DNA of 64,000 nucleotides, from NCBI GenBank assembly GCA_030686995.1, contig CM060698.1, positions 140,263,106 to 140,327,105 of the forward strand, read 5' to 3'. This document shows, piece after piece, positions 27,301-33,208 of the stretch. The position numbers and the translations under genes are program-made. The stretch is from Artemisia argyi. Lineage: Eukaryota; Streptophyta; Magnoliopsida; Asterales; Asteraceae. The notes under the pieces are model-generated. The model ran no database searches, was not told the origin of the DNA, and worked only from the letters and a program-made list of their open reading frames with translations. The first letter of the stretch is position 1. Each line of letters begins with the position of its first letter.

Positions 27301-28991
27301 TATATACGATACATTTAACATATATATATTTATTTACATTATTCTTGTTTGTAAAGTGTGCAATCCCGAGGTCTCGGGTTCGATACTAGACATTTACTAA
27401 TTAATATTTATACGTAACTTTTAACATGGAACACGAACAGTCATATGTTGTTCTGAATGTTATTTCAGCAAGGGACCCTCTACCATGGTCTACCCGAGTG
27501 CAAATCGCTCTTGATTCCGCGAGGGGTCTCGAGTATATCCATGAACATACTGTTCCTGTGTATGTACATCGTGATATTAAATCGGCAAATATTTTGATCG
27601 ATAAGAACTTTCGTGGAAAGGTTTGCAAACATATATGTCATCACATGTTTTAATTGTTGCTATTTTATTGGGCTGTGGTGGTCCTATGTTGGCTTTATTT
27701 TATTGGCCACATGTTTCTTGTTAGGTTGCAGATTTCGGTTTAACAAAGCTGACTGAAGTAGGAAATACCACACGTCCTGTGGGTACATTCGGATATATGC
27801 CACCAGAGTAAATCCTCCTTCTTTATGAACATTCACTCGGCAAGCAAATGGTTAATCATGTTATTATACTAAAAGGCCAATAGTTGTATGTGGGTTCACA
27901 GAATCCTGCATCAAAGTCATAGATGGCGCTTAATGAATGCTGACGGTAGATTTTTCATGTACATTTGAGGTGGCAATTTTGACCTGTTTACTTATCAATG
28001 GGTAAGTAAATGGGTCGATTTGGGTTATTTTTCTATCTAGCCAATCAAACAAGTAAAATAAAAAATTAGCCTTTAAGGAAACGGGCCAAATGAGTCAACG
28101 GTTGGAAAGTGGATAAAATTCTTTTCAAGCATAAGATTTGTTATAAGTTCACAAAATAAGGAAACATAAGTGTTCTGGGCCAACCCAACCTGATCTCATT
28201 TGACGCGTTTACATTCAAAACATTACCCTACCCTCCTGACCCGCTCATTTTGCCACCTCCACCTGGCCATGTAGGTCAAACTAGGTCATTTGTTAGTCCT
28301 ATTTGTGAGATTCTGGTCATTGAAAAAGTTCCCAAATATTTCCATTGCAGGTACGTACAATATGGTGATGTTTCTCCAAAGGTAGATGTGTATGCATATG
28401 GGGTTGTACTTTATGAGCTTATTTCAGCGAAGGAAGCCATAGTCAAAGCAAATGGCTCTATTACTGAACCGAAGGGCCTAGTTGCCTTGGTAAGAAAATT
28501 GAACATGTCGTTTTTAGCTGATTATACACATACTTTTCAAAAGATGCTAATGGTTAGCTTATTTAATAGCAACTAACAAGTTCAATCGTTGATGAACTGC
28601 AGTTCAAGGAAGTCCTTAGTCATCCAGACCCAAAAGACGACCTGATAAAAATTATTGATTCTAGGATGGGGGATAACTATCCTCTGGATTCAGTTCATAA
28701 GGTAAATCTTGTCTGTTTGTAAGTGTCATTTAAGAGGACATCTTGATATAATTCCAACAATTTCATTTTTACCAAACTAGGGGTAGGATAAACAAGTCCA
28801 TTTACGCAATGAGTCGATTTCAGTTATTTGGCAATGTTAACCCACTGGCACTAATGACTTGATTTTTTTTCTTCCCTTTGATGGTTAAATGGGTCAGACA
28901 TGGAAAGTAAAAATGAGCAGGTCAAACAGCTAGAAAGTCATCTGTAATCATATATACCTGTAATTGTAACTAGCACCTTAAGTTGATAATT

Positions 28992-29027
<36 letters not shown>

Positions 29028-29381
29028 TTCTTGTAGGGATGTCAGGTCTGGGGCGAACTATTTGTCACTTCTGACCCACACTAAAAAGTTACCCAGTACA
29101 CAAGTGTTCAATTTGCCACCCTTGTAGTGCACAAGTAACATTTTCTTAGGTGTGTTGCACGGACATACTCGTATGGATGATAGAATCTTTGAACTTATTT
29201 GCAGATGGCTCAGCTAGCAAAAGCTTGCACACATGAGAATCCACAACTGCGTCCAAGCATGAGATCTATTGTGGACGCACTGATGACTCTTTCGTCGTCC
29301 ACAAAAGACTGGGATGTTGGCCCCTTTTATGAAAACCAGACTCTTGTGAGCATCATGTCCACAGATAGTGCTAAGCATTAA
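7566..29381 (+). CDS. LysM receptor-like kinase, CERK1/LYK3/NFR1 group (12 joined exons)
   Basis: Plasma-membrane receptor kinase of the group that perceives chitin or lipo-chitooligosaccharides in immunity and arbuscular or rhizobial symbiosis. Exons: 7566-8175, 11803-11836, 11935-11939, 12051-12203, 18230-18378, 18977-19066, 19298-19391, 27469-27620, 27725-27807, 28351-28489, 28603-28701, 29205-29381. Together they give 1785 nt, 594 residues plus stop, close to Arabidopsis CERK1 (617). The signal peptide is about 1-21. The LysM ectodomain spans 23-203 with C23, C27 and CxC pairs at 81-83 and 143-145. The membrane span is about 218-243. In the kinase, the glycine loop is GQGGFG (302-307), the lysine K322, helix-C E335, HRD 412-414, DFG 432-434 and PPEYVQYGD from 455. 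All joins are GT-AG and keep frame, with no stop. The PPEY(x)QYGD form is closer to NFR1/LYK3 and OsCERK1 than to Arabidopsis CERK1. The exact orthologue is not decided, so no symbol is given. Confidence 0.93.
8176..8367 (+). other. Start of intron 1 with AATAAA and A32 tract
   Basis: Directly after exon 1 the frame ends (TAG 8178-8180). An AATAAA hexamer lies at 8323-8328, seven bases before a run of 32 A (8336-8367). The layout looks like a transcript 3' end. It could be an intronic polyadenylation site, an old retroposed tail, or a chance microsatellite. Confidence 0.5.
8740..9287. mobile_element. Degenerate foldback element hosting a hAT MITE
   Basis: Blocks of GGTTCTTTGGTTCTGG-type sequence at 8740-8800 and about 9195-9270 flank the nested MITE at 8831-9187. 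The right edge GCTCATCCCTA resembles the terminus of the hAT element at 14413-15138. The left end is not clearly defined, so this may be a truncated hAT-type element in intron 1. The 8368-8739 stretch before it is AT-rich, and I see nothing in it. Confidence 0.4.
8831..9187. mobile_element. hAT-type MITE with 8-bp target duplication
   Basis: Terminal inverted repeats CAATGTTTTGAAA and, at the right end, TTTCAAAACACTG bound a 357 bp, GC-richer body made of CCGGGT and GGTTCGACCGG motifs. The 8-bp direct repeat CTCAAAAT occurs at 8823-8830 and 9188-9195, as expected for hAT transposition. There is no transposase; the element is non-autonomous. Confidence 0.75.
9441..9839. mobile_element. MITE-like element with GTTTAGTTG ends
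   Basis: The left end reads GGTGCCGTTTAGTTG and the right end CAACTAAACGCAGCC, an imperfect inverted repeat around a 0.4 kb AT-rich non-coding body. A related end (CCAACTAAACGCACCC) occurs at about 9345-9362 without a partner. I could not find a target-site duplication. It lies in intron 1 of the LysM kinase. Confidence 0.5.
10198..10553. mobile_element. MITE with imperfect GGCAAGGTG ends
   Basis: The left end GGCAAGGTGACTACACC pairs imperfectly with the complement of the right end (GGCAAGGGTGTCAAAC). The 356 bp body is non-coding and pyrimidine-rich. No clear target duplication was found. Intron 1. The preceding 9840-10197 shows nothing I can name. Confidence 0.45.
10650..11280. mobile_element. 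Large foldback (palindromic) element
   Basis: The two halves are imperfect inverted copies centred near 10965. AAACCGTTAATCATTAA around 10817 pairs with TTTAACGATTAACGGTTT around 11105. ATTTAATTAT pairs with ATAATTAAAT. CGTTACCGAAAAAAGCACATG pairs with CATGTGATTTTTCCGGTAACG across the centre. It is about 630 bp with no coding capacity. This is a probable MITE in intron 1. Confidence 0.6.
11281..11802 (+). other. End of intron 1
   Basis: Contains a run of 24 T (11527-11550). An antisense ORF around it has a coding-looking N-terminal half that I cannot identify. Otherwise it is ordinary intron sequence ending in TTTTGGCAG at 11802. Confidence 0.5.
11803..11836 (+). CDS. LysM kinase exon 2: juxtamembrane linker
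   Basis: 34 nt encoding D204 to S214 plus two bases, the Tyr/Pro-rich '[11 protein letters not shown]' linker found after the third LysM in this family. Acceptor TTGGCAG, donor AG/GTATAT. Confidence 0.85.
11935..11939 (+). CDS. LysM kinase exon 3: putative 5-nt micro-exon
   Basis: Sequence CAAAG, preceded by TTGTTGCAG and followed by GTGACC. Joining exon 2 directly to exon 4 puts the membrane segment out of frame. These five bases restore the frame and give Ser215-Lys216 and the first base of Gly217, matching the SSK that precedes the membrane span in Arabidopsis CERK1. This is inferred from frame, splice sites and family similarity only. Confidence 0.65.
12051..12203 (+). CDS. LysM kinase exon 4: transmembrane segment
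   Basis: 153 nt encoding residues 217-267 plus one base. It contains the hydrophobic span (about 218-243) followed by YKNKN as stop-transfer and a Ser/Thr/Gln-rich juxtamembrane tail. Acceptor TTATCAG, donor TCAG/GTATTA. Confidence 0.88.
12289..12323 (+). repeat. T35 homopolymer
   Basis: A run of 35 T just inside intron 4. It could be a retroposon tail on the minus strand or a simple microsatellite; the length may be unreliable in assembly. Confidence 0.8.
12356..12951 (+). mobile_element. Non-autonomous Helitron A
   Basis: Starts TCTATACTACC after an A and ends CTGCTAGT. A strong hairpin lies just before the end, at 12915-12944 (GGGTACCCGCC ... GCGCGGGTACC). A TC start, a CTRRT end and a subterminal hairpin are the Helitron hallmarks. 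About 12750-12829 holds roughly three GC-rich units of the type GCCCGAACGGGTGCGGGCCAAA. No Rep/helicase coding. It shares both ends with the copy at 17468-17931. Confidence 0.7.
13548..13792 (-). pseudogene. Coding-like fragment, Glu/Arg-rich, in PIF-like element
   Basis: About 80 residues on the minus strand are rich in Glu and Arg (predicted helix), followed by a Ser/Asp/Tyr tail and a stop near 13548. An ATG at 13754 gives 68 codons; the frame stays open upstream. I do not recognise the family. It lies head-to-head with the Myb-like ORF, as the two ORFs of Harbinger elements often do, but it is too short to be a transposase. Confidence 0.35.
13924..14283 (+). CDS. Myb/SANT-like ORF1 protein of PIF/Harbinger type (short)
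   Basis: 119 codons from ATG 13924. The N-terminal half ([17 protein letters not shown]..., about 4-50) has the spaced tryptophans of the Myb/SANT or trihelix-like domain in Harbinger ORF1 proteins. '[18 protein letters not shown]' (about 58-75) is the third helix. '[11 protein letters not shown]' near the C-terminus matches the end of the conserved block in plant relatives, often annotated as NAM-associated or GST-T3-like. It stops soon after, shorter than family members. It probably helps a transposase bind or enter the nucleus. It is part of the transposon, not of the host gene. Confidence 0.55.
   Translation: MANRWSMEEEYVLATIWLEVHDSTSAVTERSFWNEVTERFNNQSDGPHRNKNSITALWSRMNDECQNYNAIYKELMRTSDDRCRLSNANRIYYERYEKGIKYQHVWFALRNTRAWDRDD
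14413..15138. mobile_element. hAT MITE with TAGGGGTGAGCA ends
   Basis: Perfect 12-bp inverted ends TAGGGGTGAGCA / TGCTCACCCCTA enclose 726 bp. The 8-bp target duplication CTAAATTA is at 14405-14412 and 15139-15146, as expected for hAT. The subterminal regions are dense in CGGTTTTT motifs, in inverted orientation at the two ends. No transposase. It is nested in the PIF/Harbinger-like element. Confidence 0.85.
15329..15743 (-). repeat. TRIM-like element 3' LTR
   Basis: 415 bp, TGTAGACTC...GGTTCCAACA, the downstream LTR in the element's minus orientation. Matches 16586-17000. Confidence 0.88.
16586..17000 (-). repeat. TRIM-like element 5' LTR
   Basis: 415 bp, adjacent to the primer-binding site on the minus strand. 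Identical by eye to 15329-15743, so the insertion is very recent. Confidence 0.88.
17468..17931 (+). mobile_element. Non-autonomous Helitron B
   Basis: Starts TCTATACTTC after an A and ends CTGCTAGT. A hairpin lies at about 17894-17923 (GGGTACCCGCC ... GAGCGGGTAACC). It is 464 bp and non-coding. The ends match Helitron A in the same intron while the middle differs, as for two members of one family. 17206-17467 before it is plain intron. Confidence 0.7.
17950..18128 (+). mobile_element. tRNA-derived SINE
   Basis: Contains an RNA polymerase III A box (TGGCCTAGTGG, about 17959-17969) and a B-box-like GAGTTCAAACCTC (18001-18013) at tRNA-like spacing, followed by a non-tRNA tail. The 7-bp repeat TCTAACA flanks it (17943-17949 and 18129-18135), consistent with target-primed insertion. 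It is in intron 4, in gene orientation. Confidence 0.68.
18230..18378 (+). CDS. LysM kinase exon 5: juxtamembrane and glycine-rich loop
   Basis: 149 nt encoding residues 268-317. It includes the [12 protein letters not shown] entry to the kinase domain and the ATP-binding loop [12 protein letters not shown]. Acceptor AACTTAG, donor GAG/GTGTGG, ending in phase 0. Confidence 0.93.
18977..19066 (+). CDS. LysM kinase exon 6: catalytic lysine and helix C
   Basis: 90 nt, residues 318-347. AAIKKMD carries the ATP-anchoring lysine K322; [10 protein letters not shown] carries helix-C glutamate E335. Acceptor CTGCAG, donor CTG/GTAAGA. Confidence 0.94.
19298..19391 (+). CDS. LysM kinase exon 7: kinase N-lobe end
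   Basis: 94 nt, residues 348-378 plus one base, covering [18 protein letters not shown] and the hinge [12 protein letters not shown]. Donor CAG/GTAATT. The next intron holds the copia insertion. Confidence 0.93.
19460..20197 (-). repeat. Copia 3' LTR
   Basis: 738 bp, TG...CA, the downstream LTR in the element's orientation. Identical to 26689-27426. It contains a B-box-like GGTTCGATACT near 20148 and TATATATA tracts. Confidence 0.93.
20997..25088 (-). CDS. Ty1/copia gag-pol polyprotein (intact, 1363 codons)
   Basis: Encodes every copia enzyme in copia order. Gag is about 1-270, with a DUF4219/UBN2-like start. The CCHC zinc knuckle is at 278-291. The aspartic protease has DTGCG at 334-338, not the commoner DSGAS-type. 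GAG-pre-integrase HHCC is at about 477-511. The integrase catalytic triad lies within IHTDVCGP (about 535-542), the TDDYSRYGY region (558-566) and the [10 protein letters not shown] motif (633-642). Reverse transcriptase has YVDD at 1029-1032. RNase H has CDASWKGD (1203-1210), TESEY (1244-1248) and CDNSA (1282-1286). Integrase before RT makes it copia, not gypsy. M9 may be the true start. There is no stop or frameshift. Clade within copia not assigned. Confidence 0.95.
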   Translation of the reverse strand: MFELLSVDMAQPDTPSVISAFKSHLEREKLTGKNFNDWYRSLRIVLRSTGKMDYLTEECPAEPAASEPEAVKAAWRVEHAKFNEVACLMLTSMSAQLQKKFEYFFPKDMLDVLRQSYEKPPAVELYDELDKLHNCKHGDGKPVEDYVTEMKESFDQLHRIGFGYPDNVQVHLINRSLNKDFAGFVQNFNMHCSGKTVSELLALLIEYEKSLPAKVKNPTPQVLAIHGGRIQKKSHVNKGKGKVNKGKQVMAYQPEPKMKQHQPKQKKVNPPNKKDQACHHCHEKGHWKRNCPLYIHDLRLKKQGNEAGNPSSSGAFFMIELFTLTPKLNSWVYDTGCGIHICNTLQGFRVERKLAYGQQFLHVGNGAHAGVEAIGVYDLVLPSGLVLSLNNCHYAPSIVRGVISFSCLLNLGFEHTISSNGISVSLNGVFYFNAIAVNGVFEIDMNDNDKAFVKNNSMYSINNKRIKKGLDSSYLWHCRLAHIGKDRMKKLQHDGLLEKINDESFDKCESCIAGKMTKKPFKNRIERANDLLGLIHTDVCGPLRHVSRRGASYFLTFTDDYSRYGYVYLLKHKHEVFETFKVFKAEVELQLGKKIKALRSDRGGEYLSQEFIDYLAKEGIVQHLTSPYTPQQNGVSERRNRTLQDMIRSMFNLTTLPYSFWDYALESAVRILNMVPTKKVDKTPYEVWTGKVPNLSYLKVWGCEAYVKRDSADKLQQRSVKCIFVGYPKETMGYYFYYPAENKVFVARYGDFLEKELISQEFSGRVYDLEDDHEDVTPSENTSQLPEEPESLGPPPEVEVIPVRRSSRSVKAPTRLCLNMECDDNLIGDLDEPTSYKAAMNSPEKEKWQGAMNGEMQSMKDNEVWEEVDLPPGAKLVGSKWLYKKKTDMDGIVHTYKARLVAKGYTQTLGVDYEETFSPVADIRAIRILIAIAAYYDYEIWQMDVKTAFLNGRLDEDIYMAQPEGFVNPEFPDRVCKLKRSIYGLKQASRQWNKRFDSEIKKYGFTQNLDEPCVYHKASGSNVIFLILYVDDILIMGNDIPSLQKVKEYLGSCFSMKDLGEAAFILGIKIYRDRSQRLIGLSQSAYIDKILKRFSMQNSKKGYLPMQEQHGLSNKVCASTPEEVQRMKRVPYASAVGSIMYAVKSTRPDVAFAQNLTSRYQQNPGEKHWTAVKNILKYLRATKEMFLVYGGTPSAELDVTGYCDASWKGDKDDTKSQTGYVFVINGGAVDWRSKKQSVLAMSATESEYIAASEAAMEAVWIRKFVSGLGVMPSIQRPIKMYCDNSAAITFANEPGIMRGTRHFPIKHHYVREQVEIGEIEMLKVHTDENLADQFTKPLPGTKLYKHAEGIGLKLADSFMPICD
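25089..26688 (-). other. Copia 5' leader
   Basis: 1.6 kb between the primer-binding site and the gag start, AT-rich. Small ORFs here have no recognisable product. Position and length fit the untranslated leader of the genomic RNA. Confidence 0.6.
26689..27426 (-). repeat. Copia 5' LTR
   Basis: 738 bp, adjacent to the primer-binding site on the minus strand. I compared it line by line with 19460-20197 and saw no difference. The right edge abuts the TGGAA duplication, 37 bp before the exon 8 acceptor. Confidence 0.93.
27469..27620 (+). CDS. LysM kinase exon 8: catalytic loop
   Basis: 152 nt, completing A379 and encoding residues 380-429. It includes [24 protein letters not shown] with the HRD motif at 412-414, an RD-type kinase. 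Acceptor ATTTCAG, donor AAG/GTTTGC. The exon is intact despite the copia insertion 37 bp upstream. Confidence 0.94.
27725..27807 (+). CDS. LysM kinase exon 9: DFG and activation segment
   Basis: 83 nt, residues 430-456 plus two bases. [12 protein letters not shown] carries the Mg-binding DFG (432-434), then the activation loop with T444/T445 and GTFGYMPP. Donor GA/GTAAAT. Confidence 0.94.
27967..28260. mobile_element. Putative MITE in intron 9
   Basis: The left GAGGTGGCAATTTTGACC and the complement of the right end (GGAGGTGGCAAAATGAGC) form an imperfect inverted repeat about 290 bp apart. The intervening sequence is rich in GGGTCAA/TTGACCC motifs. No target duplication was found. A similar GGGTCA- and TTTGCCACC-rich stretch fills much of intron 11 (about 28780-29125). 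Confidence 0.4.
28351..28489 (+). CDS. LysM kinase exon 10: P+1 loop and helix F
   Basis: 139 nt, finishing E457 and encoding Y458-L503. YVQYGD (458-463) corresponds to the segment reported as YAQ in NFR1 and tied there to symbiotic signalling; position 459 is Val here. [15 protein letters not shown] is the helix F block. Acceptor TTGCAG, donor TTG/GTAAGA. Confidence 0.94.
28603..28701 (+). CDS. LysM kinase exon 11: kinase C-lobe
   Basis: 99 nt, residues 504-536 ([22 protein letters not shown]...), the C-lobe insert and helix typical of this family. Acceptor CTGCAG, donor AAG/GTAAAT. Confidence 0.93.
28995..29024 (+). repeat. A30 homopolymer in intron 11
   Basis: Thirty A in a row, preceded by TTCAT. 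It may be a retroposon tail or a microsatellite. Confidence 0.8.
29205..29381 (+). CDS. LysM kinase exon 12: C-terminus
   Basis: 177 nt, residues 537-594 and TAA. It holds [21 protein letters not shown] with the kinase subdomain XI arginine, then [17 protein letters not shown], a close match to the family's conserved C-terminal end. The frame reaches a natural stop, so the protein is full length. Confidence 0.95.
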   Translation: MAQLAKACTHENPQLRPSMRSIVDALMTLSSSTKDWDVGPFYENQTLVSIMSTDSAKH

Positions 29382-30210
29382 ACAATCACCATCCTTATAC
29401 TTATATTTTTCTTACATTTTTTTTTGGAATGTGCAAATGTAATGTAATGTATTAAGGTCATGTAAAAATCCTGTATGTATCTATTCTTATAGCGTTAAGT
29501 CTAGAAAGGAACTTTTCAACTTTTACACATGTTAGAAACATGGCGGGAAATGTTCTCATGTTGGTATTGAAACTTGTTTTGTGTAAAAGTTAGAAATATC
29601 ACGACCTGCTACCGGCTAAACCGGTAACTTTTGCTTATTTTGCGTTTTTATTTTGTTTTTATACCCATGTGTTATGCTTATGTGTTATTTTTATACTCAT
29701 GTGTTTTTAGAAAAATACAAATAGAAAATCAACCTTCTTCAACCTCAAAACCACCACCACCACCACCTCCACACACTCACCTAACCCTCACTGCCATTAT
29801 TTTCGGCCATCTTCCGGCCATAAAATTCCGACCACCTAAACGGAATGCCTTTTCACACAGATAAGCAAAAAGGCAGTCCCCAACACCCTCGTTTCAGTAT
29901 ATTCGAAATTATTATAGCACTTCAATAAATTACGAGATGGCAGTCAACATACTAGATAAAAAATGATGTACCCAACTTACCCTCGTTTTATTTTAACATA
30001 GGCAGATCTTGGTGGTTTTTTTACACAGTCATCCGGCATAACCATCTGTGTGACTCATGGATATAGCGTTCATCAGATCATGAAACTAGCGTCTTTGAAG
30101 AACCTGCTCTGTAATTTGCTAAACAGAAAATGAGATATTTGAGGTTGACTTTTCTTGAATATATTGTTTTGACTTTTGAGATTGGTTTATAAAGTTATGG
30201 TTAACTACAT
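29382..30210 (+). other. 3' flank of LysM kinase
   Basis: The first 100 or so bases after the stop are T-rich with ATGTAATGTAATGTATT, a plausible 3' UTR. A short (CAC)n microsatellite lies near 29750-29770. I see no gene in the remainder. Confidence 0.4.
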
Positions 30211-30500
30211 AAATGGTCCCTGTGGTTTGTTAGAAATAACCAATTTGGTCTATTTTTTATTTTTTTATCAGATCAGGTCCCTGTGATTTTAAAATGTCTC
30301 AGATTTAGTCCAATTTGTCTAACAAGGTATGTGAAATGACCAAAATACCCCTACCTTCAACAAGCTATTTAATTTTAGGTAGGGGTATTTTGGTCATTTC
30401 ATGTCAAAATAGACATTTTAAAACCACAGGGAGCGGATCTGATATAAAATGAAAAATGGACTGAATCCATATTTTCTAACAAACCACAAGGACCAGTAAT
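30211..30500. mobile_element. Foldback MITE with GGTCCCTGTGGTTTG ends
   Basis: Left AATGGTCCCTGTGGTTTGTT pairs with right AACAAACCACAAGGACCAGT. The centre is palindromic too (TACCCCTACC ... GGTAGGGGTA). It is about 290 bp, non-coding, a common plant MITE type. The target duplication is uncertain. Confidence 0.65.
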
Positions 30501-31425
30501 AAGGGTAGAGGGTGTTATATAGGATTCCCTCGTCACATCAGCTCTACATCAGCTATTTCTCTCTCTAAAATATTCCCTTCAACTATTCCAGCACCTTCTT
30601 TCTCTTATATTATTATTTTCTTATCATTTAAAAATACCTTTAAAACACAAATACCTAGTAACAACATTATAAAATATTCTTTCTCTCTCTTTTAAAGTAG
30701 TTTCTATCTCTTATGAAATCACTTTCTCTCTCGGGACTCAAATCCCGTGTGCAAAAAAAATTGTATTTTGCCGAACAGTAGGTGTGGTGGTCCCGCAGGA
30801 AAAGAAGAAAATGTGTGTATATTTTGCGTTTTCCAAATACCACACCCTAAACGCTAATAAGAGTCCAAAAACCATCCTCAGATAAATGAAGTTTTGCTGA
30901 CTCGCATATTGATAAATAAATTTCACAATAAACTTAGACATTTAATTCTTATTACATTGATCTTAAAAAAATAAAAAAATAAAATAAAAATGTGTTTCTT
31001 GAGATTATGAAGAAATAAGAATTATTGTGCTACCACTATTAATAACAAAAATTGTATAATCACGTTTTTACAATTAAAAAAAACAAAAAAAAAAAAAAAA
31101 CAATTAGAACACCATGTGAGGACTAGATAGATACAATGAGTAACTCTCAACCATAGTTTTTTGAGGTCTTATCTTTCCTTACGATTAAATAAACCTTCTG
31201 TTTTACACTATTGAGCGATGTGGGTCAACAATATACAAGAATTCAAGAAATAGGCAAATGGCTCATTTCCTTTTTGTAAGAATCGTATATTTAATTTATT
31301 CAAATCAAAATTTAAGGAACTGAACTGTTTAAGACCTGCCTTTACTAGCAATATCTTCAAACAACTTTCAGTTGAAGATAATTATTACCTTCTTGATAAC
31401 CTTTCACTTCTTAAGAAATAAAGAG
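30501..31425. other. Intergenic, no gene seen
   Basis: AT-rich sequence with CTCTCT tracts near 30550-30730 and an A-rich run at about 31078-31100. Small ORFs have no recognisable product. A 'ccatcctcagataaa..aagttttgctg' block at about 30873-30905 recurs at about 38390-38416. Confidence 0.4.
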
Positions 31426-31540
31426 TCGGCTTGAAATTGCAATGGTGATGAAGCTCCTGGTCTCGATGGCTACACTTTTAAACTCATCAAAAAGCATTCG
31501 GGTGCTCTTGAATCATACATTATCGATCTCCTATGTCAAA
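31426..31540 (+). pseudogene. LINE reverse-transcriptase relic
   Basis: One frame on the plus strand reads NGDEAPGLDGYTFKLIKK, the 'KAPGPDGFT' block that opens the reverse-transcriptase core of plant non-LTR retrotransposons. The match fades after about 35 residues and no ORF surrounds it, so it is a decayed fragment. Confidence 0.6.
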
Positions 31541-32229
31541 GAATTTGAAAGGATTCTTCTCCAGTTACTGAAATCGGGTTTTCAACTTGTGGTATCCATA
31601 TTAACGGTATGTTAGATGTTGATTTTCTATTTTCATCAATATATCTATTTTTATAAAATAAATTTGATGTTTCAAAACTAAGTAATGTTTCAAAAAGTTT
31701 ATCAATGTAAACTCTATCATTGGTTTTTAAAAAAAATACTATGGTGCGAATTGTTAAGAGCATAATTTATTTGATATATTAGTGTGAAAGAGTTCCTGAA
31801 AATTCGTAATAATAATAATACTTTTGTCTAAAATTGTATCTTTTCAACTTTATTTTTACTTCGGCTAAGTTTCATTTGCCTCGAGCAATAATACTTTCTT
31901 CTTTACTAATAATTCTATCATCTCTTAGTTCTAGCTCAATAAGCGTGTTACATCCCATGAATTTACTTTTTAATATTACTTGTATAGTGGAGTTATGTAT
32001 ATAAGCTATTTTACTTCCATCCTTTTTTCATTCATTTGTTTAATTCGATCACTTATTTTTCGTTTATTGATTACTGGAATCATAATATTGCCTTTTGTTT
32101 GTTTAATATGAACGAGTTCTTCTCCTATGCTTTTTTTAAAAAATAGATTATATCATTACGTGAATATAAATCTCTAAGTTTTCTTGTATAATCAAAATTG
32201 TGTTTTTCAAATAACGTAAAATTATCCGT
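31541..32229. other. Intergenic, no gene seen
   Basis: AT-rich. Short minus-strand ORFs do not resemble a known protein. It may be diverged repeat sequence. Confidence 0.3.
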
Positions 32230-32960
32230 TTACCCTATTTCAACTTCTAAAACCTATTATGTAACATGTTTCTCTTCTTGCTAATTATCAAATACCTTAC
32301 CAAAATATTAAAATAGTACCAATTCTAATAACCAATCCTGAACATCCTCTAAAATGTGGGTTCGTTTGGTTTATAAATGAGGTTGGATTAAGATTTGGAT
32401 TTGATATAGGATTTTGATTTGGTAAGTTTAGGAGAAAGAAAATATATTTATTTAAATATATTTTATAATAAATTTTAAATAAAAAATGTTATTTAGATAG
32501 TAAAAGAGAAAAGAATGTGAAAGGATATATAGAGGTTCCCACAAGTTTTGTGTAAACCTAGCTAGTCGGTTGGGATTTGAAAGGGTTTTGAAAAGGCAAA
32601 CACTCAACCAAACAATAACTTTTTGGACTCACATCGAAACCCCTCGTATAAACCCACCAACCAAACGGACCCATATATTATTAACACAAGTAACTCGACA
32701 ATCAACATATTAAAAAACTATTTACAATGACTAATTTTGTCAAATAGCATCGATTTTACATTCAATTTGTGGCCTTTGAAACTATGGCATTCATTATCTC
32801 GGTTCATTTTAATTAGTTTAGGGTTTGTATACAAATTATTTTTGGCTAATTACTTACCTAATCAAACTCTGCTTTCCAATTTGAATTCACAATTTCACCC
32901 ATCATGTATTTACTTCGTCATTTTCAACCCTGAAACAAGTATAATTTTATGATTTCTTTT
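32230..32960 (-). repeat. F-box upstream module, copy 1
   Basis: Diverged copy of the stretch upstream of the F-box gene (copy 2 at 35090-35500). Shared blocks include TGTAACATGTTTCT, ACCAATCCTGAACA, AATAGCATCGATTTTAC and CTAATCAAACTCTGCTTTCC in the same order. A MITE interrupts it at 32357-32673. No F-box ORF follows on the minus strand, so it is a promoter or leader remnant. Confidence 0.6.
32357..32673. mobile_element. MITE with TGGGTTCGTTTGGTT ends
   Basis: Inverted ends TGGGTTCGTTTGGTT and AACCAAACGGACCCA (14 of 15 paired) bound 317 bp of AT-rich non-coding DNA. Copy 2 of the surrounding module lacks it, which shows it is an insertion. Confidence 0.65.
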
Positions 32961-33208
32961 AAATTAAACATAAGAACATGCAATTTATGTTTACCAACTA
33001 AAGGAAAATACTTTTAAAATGTAGTTTATCAATTTTAGGAGTAATTAGTAATCAAACAATGCTATGATGTGTAAAATAGGACAACATGATGCTGTTTTCA
33101 ATCATGTGATGTTAATAAGTTCATATATGTTGGACTCTGCTAAAAATAGATAAACGATGGCGAGATAACTATTTAGGCTATTGGGGAAAGTCTAGTCTTT
33201 TTTTCTCT

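Larger units (their letters stand above)
19460..27426 (-). mobile_element. Intact Ty1/copia retrotransposon in intron 7
   Basis: A 7,967 bp element with 738 bp LTRs (19460-20197 and 26689-27426) that are identical by eye. The 5-bp target duplication TGGAA lies at 19455-19459 and 27427-27431. One uninterrupted gag-pol frame runs on the minus strand. The primer site (complement of about 26671-26688, TGGCATCACGAGCCATGG) is an iMet variant beside the right LTR; the purine tract (GAGTGGGAGC, complement of about 20198-20207) is beside the left LTR. Complete structure and identical LTRs suggest very recent, possibly ongoing, activity. Without it intron 7 would be about 105 nt. It is antisense to the kinase gene. 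Confidence 0.95.
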
